Source: Firmicutes bacterium ADurb.Bin193 (GTDB taxonomy: Bacteria; Bacillota; Clostridia; Monoglobales; Firm-18). Taken from it: a stretch of 64,000 nucleotides of DNA. The notes below the pieces were generated by a model that was given only the letters and a program-made list of their open reading frames with translations, did no database searches and was not told where the DNA came from. The translations under genes were made by a program, and so were the position numbers. The stretch covers positions 1 through 64,000 of the forward strand of contig MWCQ01000011.1 in the NCBI GenBank assembly GCA_002070105.1, written 5' to 3'. The stretch's first letter is position 1. Every line of letters starts with the position of its first letter. This document shows, in pieces, positions 8,601 through 15,876 of the stretch.

Positions 8601-8621
8601 TCTGGCGGGAATCTCCCGCCA
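8601..8621 (+). terminator. Perfect stem-loop after the micropeptide gene
   Basis: TGGCGGGA and TCCCGCCA pair around a 3-base loop. There is no T run directly after it, so it may be a transcript-end stabiliser or a factor-assisted terminator. Confidence 0.5.
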
Positions 8622-8819
8622 ATACATAAACTACGCGATGTTTTTTTTGTCAGCTTAACTTAGTTTTGCTTAAAGGAATTATTTATTACAATATTAAAGA
8701 TTCCAGACAGATGTCATATATTAAAATGATAGAAAGCTCAGAACTTGAAGATTTGAAGCCCGATAATTGTTCGGATTTAATGCATAGTGGCTCACACAGC
8801 CGCAGGACAACGAAAAATA

Positions 8820-8846
8820 CCATGCCCAAAGGGCATGGCATTTTTT
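8820..8846 (+). terminator. Rho-independent terminator
   Basis: CCATGCCC and GGGCATGG pair around AAA and are followed by CATTTTTT. It isolates the AraC-type gene from upstream transcription. Confidence 0.8.
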
Positions 8847-8937
8847 ATACTTTAATGGTATAATAAAAATAACTTTTGTCCATTTTGTTCAAGAAATGAA
8901 GCATATAAATCGGTATAATTTTTGTAGGTGTTGAGCG

Positions 8938-9846
8938 ATGGAAAACTGGAATAAGATCGAAGCAGTCCAAAAAATGCAGGACTATATCAGGCAACATATA
9001 AAAGACGAGTATTTCAGCTTTGACGGGATGTATCTCCATATCGGGTATTGTAAAAGACATGCGGACCGCATGTTTAGGGAGCTGCTTGGCAGAACTCCGC
9101 AGGAATATGTCAGGGCTGTTAGAATGTCAGAAAGTTGCTACAGACTGTTAACGAACCAAGAAACAATATTAGAGGTTGCCCTTGAATCCAATTTTAAATC
9201 GCACGAAGGCTATATCAAAGCCTTTGTTAACCTTTTTGGAGTTACGCCGGGCAAATATAAAAAAGGCAAGACGCCTATCCCCCTGTTTATTCAATATCCC
9301 GTTAAAACATATTACACCCATCTTTTAAAAAAGGAGCGAGACAAAGTGGAGAAGAAAACGTTGCTGTGTACCATAACACCTGTTTTAAAACCTAAACGGA
9401 AGTTAATGCTGACGCGTTCTAAGCATGCCCATGATTATTGGTCCTACTGTGAGGAAATGTGCTGTGAATGGGAAGGCTTGTTTAACAGTGTCCCGGCAAA
9501 ATTTGATACGGCAGCAATACTCACGTTGCCGCCCTCTTTAATGAAAGAGGGATATAGCAGTATAGCTTCCGGAATTGAAATTCCATATGAATACGATGGC
9601 GAATTACCCAAACATTGTGAAATCGTCAACCTTGAACCGTGCGATATGCTTTATTTTCAAAGTCAGCCTTTTAAAACGGATGAGGAGTTTTTTGAATTAA
9701 TGGATGCGGTTTTTAAAGCCGTCGAAACATATGATGTTACCGCATATGGTTATGAATATGCTGATGATTTAGCGCCCAGATTCAATTTTGGCGGCTGTGG
9801 CGGGAAAGGGGCAAAATTGGCAATACCGGTCAAGCGGTTGTGTTAA
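8938..9846 (+). CDS. AraC-family regulator with GyrI-like effector domain
   Basis: The 302-residue protein has an N-terminal AraC/XylS double helix-turn-helix (residues about 8-108). The second motif is EVALESNFKSHEGYIKAFVN, closed by the hallmark FGVTPGKYKK. The C-terminal 150 residues resemble a GyrI-like small-molecule binding domain, as in the Rob/BmrR type of regulator: they include IASGIEIPYEYD and the terminal CGGKGAKLAIPVKR. Such regulators usually respond to drugs and control exporters or detoxifying enzymes. No target gene is adjacent. Confidence 0.88.
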   Translation: MENWNKIEAVQKMQDYIRQHIKDEYFSFDGMYLHIGYCKRHADRMFRELLGRTPQEYVRAVRMSESCYRLLTNQETILEVALESNFKSHEGYIKAFVNLFGVTPGKYKKGKTPIPLFIQYPVKTYYTHLLKKERDKVEKKTLLCTITPVLKPKRKLMLTRSKHAHDYWSYCEEMCCEWEGLFNSVPAKFDTAAILTLPPSLMKEGYSSIASGIEIPYEYDGELPKHCEIVNLEPCDMLYFQSQPFKTDEEFFELMDAVFKAVETYDVTAYGYEYADDLAPRFNFGGCGGKGAKLAIPVKRLC

Positions 9847-9906
9847 ATATCCTTTGCTAAAGTTTTGCGTCTGTTTCGTTCGCCTCACACATGATGTTTT
9901 ATGAAA

Positions 9907-9935
9907 GATGCCGAATAATGTTTCGGCATCTTTAT
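9907..9935 (+). terminator. Rho-independent terminator of the AraC-type gene
   Basis: GATGCCGAA and TTCGGCATC pair around TAATGT and are followed by TTTAT. It lies 60 bases after the stop codon. Confidence 0.75.
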
Positions 9936-10110
9936 GTTTGTACGGACAGAAAATAATGCTGAGGGACGGCGGGTCTTTTATCAGCAAGCCCGCGCGTTCC
10001 TGTGCGGGGATACCCGCATTTCCGAAAGGCTCTTTGGCTGAAACAGAGGTCGCCTCGGCCATCGGGTGACAGACGAAATTATTTCCGTTCAATAAAAATA
10101 AAAAAAGCTC

Positions 10111-10139
10111 TTGACAGAATGAAAAATATGGTGTAGCAT
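10111..10139 (+). promoter_or_regulatory. Promoter of the cysK remnant
   Basis: TTGACA (10111-10116), 17 bases, then TAGCAT (10134-10139). The operator-like palindrome begins six bases after the -10 element, where a bound repressor would block initiation. The 9847-10110 stretch before it holds only the terminator. Confidence 0.65.
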
Positions 10140-10144
10140 TAAAA

Positions 10145-10172
10145 GCATATAATACATATATAAATTATATGC
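10145..10172 (+). promoter_or_regulatory. Operator-like inverted repeat, site 1 of the sulfur locus
   Basis: GCATATAAT and ATTATATGC form a perfect 9-bp inverted repeat around a 10-base spacer. Related sequences recur at about 10898-10925 and 12536-12566. The size and AT-rich character suit a dimeric Rrf2-family repressor such as the one encoded at 10455. Confidence 0.6.
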
Positions 10173-10193
10173 ATTATGAAAGGGAAGATCGCC

Positions 10194-10295
10194 ATGTTAA
10201 AAATCGCAAAAAGTTTGACCGATTTAATTGGGAACACACCGCTGCCGGAGCTTTCAAACTACAATTCGACCGTACTGTTTGAACAGGCGCAATAG
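10194..10295 (+). pseudogene. cysK: Truncated cysteine synthase (cysK) remnant
   Basis: The frame begins MLKIAKSLTDLIGNTPL, the unmistakable N-terminus of O-acetylserine sulfhydrylase, and continues ELSNYN before stopping after 33 codons. The PLP lysine region and the remaining roughly 270 residues are absent. It keeps a promoter, operator and ribosome binding site, so the regulatory region outlived the enzyme. A translated short peptide is possible but without known function. Confidence 0.75.
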
Positions 10296-10454
10296 GGCAA
10301 TAAAAAACAGGGTGATCCTGCAGGGTCAGCTTCCTGGTTTGAGAAACTTGAACAATACCTTCTGCGTTGGAGAAAAACATGAGCTAAGCTACAGGCGCCA
10401 TTCTTGATTTCCTATAAATCATATAGTATAATGGGGGATAAGGAGGTGGAGCGT

Positions 10455-10874
10455 TTGAAAATATCGTCAAAAGGCAGGTACGCTCTCCGAATGATGATCG
10501 ATATAGCGGAGCACAGTAACGAAGCATGGGTTGCCATAAAGGATATTTCCAAGCGTCAGGAAATATCAACAAAATACTTGGAGCAGATTGTAACGCATCT
10601 AACACGGTCAAAGCTTTTGAAAAGCGGACGCGGGCCGCAAGGGGGGTACATGCTGACAAGAGCGCCCGAACAATATACGGCAGGCGAAATACTTCGCGCT
10701 ATTGAAGGAGATTTGGCGCCCGTTGCCTGTTTAGTCGATGAGGTAAACCAGTGTGAACGGGCAAAAATCTGTAAGACAATCGGGTTTTGGACAGGACTTT
10801 ACAAGGCGGTCGACAATTATATTGATTCCGTGACCTTAAAGGATCTGGTTAACCAAGGCCGCGTTGGCGGTTAA
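10455..10874 (+). CDS. Rrf2-family transcriptional regulator (CymR-like)
   Basis: The protein begins MKISSKGRYALRMMIDIA, the classic Rrf2 start, and has a winged-helix segment (STKYLEQIVTHLTRSKLLKS, then GRGPQGGYML). I chose TTG at 10455 because AAGGAGG lies at 10439-10445 and because Rrf2 proteins start at this residue; the ATG at 10404 would add 17 residues not seen in the family. Two cysteines (ACLV and QCERAKIC) give three Cys in a short C-terminal segment, so metal or cluster sensing is possible. Its neighbours are a cysK remnant, the MtaB-like gene and metY, so a role as a sulfur or cysteine repressor like CymR is likely by context. Confidence 0.85.
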   Translation: MKISSKGRYALRMMIDIAEHSNEAWVAIKDISKRQEISTKYLEQIVTHLTRSKLLKSGRGPQGGYMLTRAPEQYTAGEILRAIEGDLAPVACLVDEVNQCERAKICKTIGFWTGLYKAVDNYIDSVTLKDLVNQGRVGG

Positions 10875-10897
10875 AAGACGGAAACATATCCTATAAA

Positions 10898-10925
10898 ATA
10901 CATGTGAATTATATAATATATTAAT
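10898..10925 (+). promoter_or_regulatory. Operator-like sequence, site 2 of the sulfur locus
   Basis: ACATGTGAATTATATAATAT here matches site 1 (ATATATAAATTATATGCATT) and site 3 (ATATATGAATTATATGCAAA) around AATTATAT. It lies about 90 bases upstream of the MtaB-like gene, just before a TATAAT at 10969-10974. Confidence 0.5.
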
Positions 10926-11011
10926 AAAAATAAAAAATATTTAACAGAATCTCCAGGATAAATTGATTTATAATACAGTTAGAAAACTAATTTATTGAAG
11001 GAGATGTTAAA

Positions 11012-12391
11012 ATGTCGAAACAAAATTTCACAAAAACTGCCTATCAAAACTTATCGGATTTTGTATACGGGAAATCGCTGTATCCGGTTGAGCTTAAAAA
11101 CGGAATATCAATCGGCGGCGGCACTGTGTACCCGGAAGTAAACTTCACGCTTCCTCCAATGCTTATTACAAAGGAAACAATGCCGGAGGTGGTTCGTAAT
11201 TACCGGGAAATTACTACCGGTATATGCGAAAGGGCAAAGGAATTATTTGTACCGGGTTTTGTCGCCGAAATTGAAACACTGCCGCCCATGACCGAAAATC
11301 CCGAATGGGGCGTTGAGGTATGTAAAACCGTAGTTGACATTATTAAGGATTATGAAGCCAAGCACGGCATAAGGGGTTGTGTCAGGATTACCCCTAACGA
11401 TATACGCGAGGGGAACGATTTGGCGCATATGTGGCGCGGCAGGCATTGGGACGCTATGCTTAAAACCTTTGAAGGCTGTTCAAGGGCCGGCGCCGATTTT
11501 CTTGCGATTGAATCTGTCGGCGGAAAAGAAACGCATGATGAAGCGGTCATGTACTGTGATATTTCAAAGTCCATATTCGCATTGTCTGTGCTTGGCTGCG
11601 CCGACATGAGCAAGCTTTGGACGGAAATTGTCGATATAGCGGATAAAACAGGGAGCGTTGCTGCCGGAGACACCGCCTGCGGTTTTGCGAACACCGCAAT
11701 GGTGTTGGCGGACAAAAATTACATACCCCGTGTTTTTGCGGCGGCGGTAAGAGTGATTTCCGCCGTAAGGAGCCTTGTGGCAGTCGAATGTGGAGCGAAA
11801 GGCCCGCACAAGGATTGTGGATACGAGGGCGTGTATGTAAAAGCGATTACCGGTACGCCCATCTCCATGGAAGGCAGAACTGCCGCGTGCGCCCACCTTT
11901 CACCTGTTGGCAATATCGCGGCATGTGTGGCTGATATTTGGAGCAATGAGTCAATTCAGAACATTAAACTGCTTGGCGGTATGGCGCCGACTGTATCCTT
12001 TGAGCAGCTTGTATATGATTGCCGTTTGATGAATACGGCTTCGGCAAGAAGCCACCAGACCGCGCTTCTGCTTCGGGGCCTGCATGCGGACAGCGACAGC
12101 AGGCTCGACCCGCAGGCATATGTTCTTCGTCCGGATGTGGTACTTGAAATTTCCAAGGAGCTTGTTAAAGTTGACGGCTATTACCCGCGCGCTAAAAAAG
12201 CCGCTTCCCTTGCGTTTTCACATATTCAAAAAGCGCATGAAACCGGAGATCTTTTTTTAAACGACAAAGAGCTTATGTGGCTCGAAAACCTCAATGAAAC
12301 TGTTGAGGCATTGCCGGATGATACGGGCGAATTCACAGAAAACATCATTGGCCAATGTGAAAAATTAGATCCTAAAAAATACGATATGTGA
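11012..12391 (+). CDS. mtaB: Methanol:corrinoid methyltransferase-like protein
   Basis: The 459-residue length and sequence fit MtaB, the zinc enzyme that moves the methyl group of methanol to a corrinoid protein. The three zinc ligands of the family appear in place: Glu in FLAIESVGGKETHDEA, Cys in AAGDTACGFANTAM, and Cys in AVECGAKGPHKDCGYEG. The start ATG at 11012 follows GAAGGAG. No mtaC-like corrinoid protein or mtaA is adjacent. Instead the gene sits between an Rrf2 regulator and metY and shares an operator-like sequence with them. It may serve methanol-dependent acetogenesis with distant partners, or act on another methyl donor feeding methionine or sulfur metabolism. Confidence 0.82.
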   Translation: MSKQNFTKTAYQNLSDFVYGKSLYPVELKNGISIGGGTVYPEVNFTLPPMLITKETMPEVVRNYREITTGICERAKELFVPGFVAEIETLPPMTENPEWGVEVCKTVVDIIKDYEAKHGIRGCVRITPNDIREGNDLAHMWRGRHWDAMLKTFEGCSRAGADFLAIESVGGKETHDEAVMYCDISKSIFALSVLGCADMSKLWTEIVDIADKTGSVAAGDTACGFANTAMVLADKNYIPRVFAAAVRVISAVRSLVAVECGAKGPHKDCGYEGVYVKAITGTPISMEGRTAACAHLSPVGNIAACVADIWSNESIQNIKLLGGMAPTVSFEQLVYDCRLMNTASARSHQTALLLRGLHADSDSRLDPQAYVLRPDVVLEISKELVKVDGYYPRAKKAASLAFSHIQKAHETGDLFLNDKELMWLENLNETVEALPDDTGEFTENIIGQCEKLDPKKYDM

Positions 12392-12500
12392 TTGGAGAAC
12401 GTGAGAAAACAGTCATATTAATAGTATTAGAAAATATTGCATCGGCCTTGCAGAAGGGCAGCGCACCCCGGCAGCATTAAAAAATAATTCTATATTTTTG

Positions 12501-12530
12501 TTGACAAACATAAAGGACGTATGCTATGCT
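12501..12530 (+). promoter_or_regulatory. Promoter of the poly-Cys leader and metY
   Basis: TTGACA (12501-12506), 18 bases, TATGCT (12525-12530). The third operator-like copy starts just downstream. The roughly 110 bases before it, after the mtaB-like stop, hold nothing I can name. Confidence 0.6.
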
Positions 12531-12535
12531 GCACA

Positions 12536-12566
12536 ATATCATATTATTTATATATGAATTATATGC
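12536..12566 (+). promoter_or_regulatory. Operator-like sequence, site 3 of the sulfur locus
   Basis: The segment contains CATATTAT, then ATATATGAATTATATGCAAA; the last part is nearly identical to site 1. It lies between the -10 element and the leader-peptide start, so a bound repressor would block the leader and metY together. Confidence 0.55.
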
Positions 12567-12587
12567 AAATTGAAGGAGGCGGCATCT

Positions 12588-12656
12588 ATGAAAACGATTG
12601 TATTTATCATGGCAATGAAAAATTCCAGGGACATACGAATGTGTTGCTGTCAATAA
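12588..12656 (+). CDS. Poly-cysteine leader peptide upstream of metY
   Basis: A 22-codon frame starts at ATG 12588 behind an excellent AAGGAGG (12573-12579) and ends in RMCCCQ, so three consecutive Cys codons lie just before the stop. It sits between the promoter and metY, where amino-acid leader peptides sit. Cys-rich leaders that sense cysteinyl-tRNA supply are known in mycobacteria (poly-Cys attenuators); a similar role here is inference. I could not identify clear competing terminator and antiterminator helices in the 46 bases before metY, so control could instead act on metY translation. Confidence 0.6.
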   Translation: MKTIVFIMAMKNSRDIRMCCCQ

Positions 12657-12702
12657 ATTTTCGGGATAAGAATTACATTATTAAAGAAAGAAGGAATTGA
12701 TC

Positions 12703-13986
12703 ATGGCCAAAAAAAATTACAGGTTTGAAACGCTCCAGCTTCATGTGGGGCAGGAAAATCCCGATCCGGCGACAGACGCGCGGGCTGTGCCGATTTACGC
12801 GACTACCTCTTATGTATTTGCGGACTGTGCGCAGGCAGCCGGAAGGTTTGGATTGACCGAGGGCGGCAATATATATACAAGGCTTATGAACCCTACGTCG
12901 GACGTATTTGAGCAGCGCATAGCGGCGCTGGAAGGCGGCGCCGCCGCGCTCGCTACGGCGTCGGGAGCCGCGGCGCTTACATATGCCATACAAAATATCG
13001 CGCTGGCCGGGCATAACATTGTGTCCGACAAGCGTATCTACGGCGGGTCATACAACCTTCTCGCCCATACCCTCCCCGATTTCGGTATTGCGACAACTTT
13101 TGTCGACGGCAGTGATCCGAAGAATTTTGAGCAGGCCATTAACGCAAACACAAGGGCGCTGTTTATCGAAACGCTGGGCAACCCCAATTCTGCCATCGTT
13201 GATGTGGACGCCGTAGCGGCGATTGCGCATAAGCACGGCATTCCGCTTATTGTGGACAACACCTTTGCCACCCCTTATCTGTTCCGCCCTATTGAGCATG
13301 GAGCGGACGTCGTTATCCACTCGGCCACAAAGTTTATCGGCGGCCATGGCACCGCCATCGGGGGCGTTATCATAGACGCGGGGAATTTCGACTGGGCGGC
13401 TGGCGACAAGTTCCCCGGGCTCTCCAAACCCAACCCCAGCTATCACGGCGTTGTGCTCACCGAGGCTGTCGGAAGCCTGGCGTATATTATAAAAATACGG
13501 GTCACCCTCATGCGCGACACCGGCGCGGCAATCAGCCCGTTCCACTCTTTTTTGTTCCTGCAAGGCTTGGAAACATTGTCGCTGCGTGTGGAACGCCATG
13601 TGCAAAACGCTCTGAGGGTGGTTGAATACTTATCGGGGCATCCGCAGGTGGAGTCGGTCAATCATCCTGCCGTGAAAACGCATCCGAGCAACGCGTTGTA
13701 TGAAAGGTATTTCCCCGACGGGGCCGGGTCGATCTTCACCTTCGAGATAAAGGGCGACGCGGGGACGGCAAAGGCGTTCATTGATAAATTAGCGCTGTTT
13801 TCACTGCTTGCCAATGTCGCCGATTCCAAATCCCTTGTTATTCATCCGGCAAGCACGACCCATTCGCAGCTTAGTGATGCGGAGCTTTTGGATCAGGACA
13901 TCAGGCCCAACACCATCCGCCTTTCCATAGGAACCGAGCATATCGACGATATTATCGCGGATTTAAAGCAGGCTTTCGGCAACTGA
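12703..13986 (+). CDS. metY: O-acetylhomoserine sulfhydrylase
   Basis: The 427-residue PLP enzyme of the Cys/Met metabolism family begins with FETLQLHVGQ and contains IYTRLMNPT and LIVDNTFATPYLFRPIEHGA. The PLP lysine lies in HSATKFIGGHGTAIGG, and the C-terminus reads PNTIRLSIGTEHIDDI. The long form with GGHGTAIGG points to O-acetylhomoserine sulfhydrylase rather than cystathionine gamma-synthase. ATG at 12703 is preferred because AAGGA lies 7 bases upstream. It makes homocysteine, or methionine from methanethiol, at the end of a locus that looks sulfur-regulated. Confidence 0.92.
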   Translation: MAKKNYRFETLQLHVGQENPDPATDARAVPIYATTSYVFADCAQAAGRFGLTEGGNIYTRLMNPTSDVFEQRIAALEGGAAALATASGAAALTYAIQNIALAGHNIVSDKRIYGGSYNLLAHTLPDFGIATTFVDGSDPKNFEQAINANTRALFIETLGNPNSAIVDVDAVAAIAHKHGIPLIVDNTFATPYLFRPIEHGADVVIHSATKFIGGHGTAIGGVIIDAGNFDWAAGDKFPGLSKPNPSYHGVVLTEAVGSLAYIIKIRVTLMRDTGAAISPFHSFLFLQGLETLSLRVERHVQNALRVVEYLSGHPQVESVNHPAVKTHPSNALYERYFPDGAGSIFTFEIKGDAGTAKAFIDKLALFSLLANVADSKSLVIHPASTTHSQLSDAELLDQDIRPNTIRLSIGTEHIDDIIADLKQAFGN

Positions 13987-14069
13987 GCTTGACAAAGCAT
14001 ACTATTGCCGGTCAACGAATACTTGACTGGGAGCACAGATACCTGCGCTAATTAAAAAGATATTTTTTC

Positions 14070-14105
14070 AGGGGCAGAGCTTCATTGCTGCCCCTGTGTT
14101 TTTTT
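14070..14105 (+). terminator. Rho-independent terminator of metY
   Basis: AGGGGCAG and CTGCCCCT pair around a 10-base loop, followed by TGTTTTTTT. It ends transcription 85 bases after the metY stop. Between here and 14251 I see no supported gene. Confidence 0.82.
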
Positions 14106-14251
14106 ATATCAGATTGCCTGCGGCAGTCCCGGTTTATCCTTTACAGCACGGAATTTTCAGCCATAAAGAATATACTGCGCGTTGTGGAAATGGCGAAGCG
14201 CCATACCGGCGCGCATGTCGAAATATGACGGAAAAGCACGATAAAAAACAA

Positions 14252-14281
14252 TTGACAAAAACAGCGACCAACAGATATTAT
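14252..14281 (+). promoter_or_regulatory. Likely promoter of the Rhs operon
   Basis: TTGACA (14252-14257), 18 bases, TATTAT (14276-14281). It precedes the small frameshifted gene at 14346 and then the secreted protein and Rhs genes, with no terminator between. Confidence 0.6.
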
Positions 14282-14345
14282 GATACATATGATACTGAAA
14301 AGTACTGAAATACGACAATAACATACGCAGTGAGGGGGAAGCAGC

Positions 14346-14731
14346 ATGAGCAAGCATATCAATCAGCATAATCCTTTCGGCAAGCAGGGTATTCGGGCTG
14401 TCACTGTGCGTATCATCAGAAGGCGGCAGGGCGGGCGGAGTCCGTGTAAAACCATAAAAAATACAAGAGCGGTCGGTGGTCCGGGGCAGCTGCGGGAGCA
14501 GCAAAACTACACCGGCCGCTTTATCGTCAAATACAAGGGTAATGAACTGACAGCCAAGGATTTTCCCAACCGGGCAAGGCTGACGATGCAGGCGGACTGT
14601 CGTCCGCCAAAGAGGAGAACGCAGCCCGGTGCAAAAAGGCGTGGGAGGATATTGTGATTGCTATTGAAGATCAGTATAAGGCAAAGACTGCCGGCACCAC
14701 ACAGATCGCATTCGAAATCAGCGAAATATAG
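14346..14731 (+). pseudogene. Small frameshifted gene upstream of the Rhs operon
   Basis: ATG 14346 follows GAGGGGGAAGC. The frame stays plausible to about 14594 (GRFIVKYKGNELTAKDFPNR). A shift of one base at about 14590-14600 opens a second frame (LSSAKEENAARCKKAWEDIV) running to a TAG at 14729-14731, 11 bases before the next gene. Either the gene is decayed or the sequence has an indel. I do not recognise the product. Confidence 0.4.
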
Positions 14732-14742
14732 GGGGACTTAAT

Positions 14743-15876
14743 ATGAAAAAGAGGATAAGCATAATATTGATTGCGGTTTCCGCATGCCTGGCCATTGCCA
14801 TAGCCGCGGTTGCAAGCGGAGTACTGCCGGGCCGGGACAAGGAAGCGCAGCTGTCAAAGTCGGTTTACATGTCGTATAATAAAGCGCCGGCTTATCAAGC
14901 TGACCTCAGCGATCATGCCGATAATACGATATTTGAAAGGATAAATCGCAGCGGAAAGACTAAAAACGAAATATATGAAGACATTTTTCAGTATAAAAAA
15001 TTCAAAAAAATGTATAAGCCGGCCAGCCAGGATATGGCATATCTTGACGCGTTGATTATCAAGGGTGCAAATATCGCTACATTAATCAATATTTATGATT
15101 TTTGGCTTACGACATCGGAGGATATTTCCATAATAGGGCAGATATATGACCTGTCATCTGCCATTGCAGGCCCTTATTGGATCGAGGACGCTTTTAATCA
15201 AATAACCGGCAACAGGCATGGCGTTCTTGACAAGGATGGAATAAACCAGTACCTTTCACAGCAAATCACGGCCGAAGACATCAGAATAGCAAACGTACTC
15301 TCACGAAAAGGGGTACTGACCATCACCGAAGTCCTGGACCGGTTTGCCGCGGACAGGGACTGGGCTGCTATTGTCAGGCACGTGGAAGAAAACGGCAGAA
15401 CCGGGCGCGAAAGCCTGGGGGGCAAGACCGGCCTGGGTTTAAACGGGGGTATTACCTTTAAAACTTTAAAAGACATATTACTGTATGTGCGTTTTATCAA
15501 TATTATCCGGCCCCAGGATGAAACGGTTTTTGGAGAGACCCAAAAGGACGCGTCTTCTATGGAAGGGATCATTTCGGAGTGTGAGGATGAGGTCATAAAA
15601 GAGGTTTATACAGACCTGCTGGCAGATGGGGTTTTTAAAGACCGCAAGAGCAAAGAAAACGGCGATAATAAGGAAACGGATAATTATTTCAGAGAGAAAA
15701 TCCGGGCTAACGGGGTGAGCGATGAGCAGGTTGAAGCGCTTTTGGACAATGGCTACAGCATCTTAGACATCCTCAACGCGTCTGAAGAGAGCAAGGTGAG
15801 CGGGCAGGATATTACGGATAATTTAAAAGATAAAAGAAATGAACTGCTTTCCAAAAGAAGGGGGGCGGCGAGATGA
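14743..15876 (+). CDS. Secreted companion protein of the Rhs lipoprotein
   Basis: The 377-residue protein starts with a signal peptide (MKKRISIILIAVSACLAIAI). There is no lipobox cysteine in the right place, so it is secreted or membrane-anchored. The rest is helical and charged, including a KTKNEIYEDIFQYKKFKKMY segment and a repeat-like DEQVEALLDNGYSILDILNA segment near the C-terminus. Its stop overlaps the start of the Rhs gene (ATGA at 15873-15876), so the two are translationally coupled. It probably helps export, anchor or cap the Rhs protein. I do not recognise a family. Confidence 0.7.
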   Translation: MKKRISIILIAVSACLAIAIAAVASGVLPGRDKEAQLSKSVYMSYNKAPAYQADLSDHADNTIFERINRSGKTKNEIYEDIFQYKKFKKMYKPASQDMAYLDALIIKGANIATLINIYDFWLTTSEDISIIGQIYDLSSAIAGPYWIEDAFNQITGNRHGVLDKDGINQYLSQQITAEDIRIANVLSRKGVLTITEVLDRFAADRDWAAIVRHVEENGRTGRESLGGKTGLGLNGGITFKTLKDILLYVRFINIIRPQDETVFGETQKDASSMEGIISECEDEVIKEVYTDLLADGVFKDRKSKENGDNKETDNYFREKIRANGVSDEQVEALLDNGYSILDILNASEESKVSGQDITDNLKDKRNELLSKRRGAAR

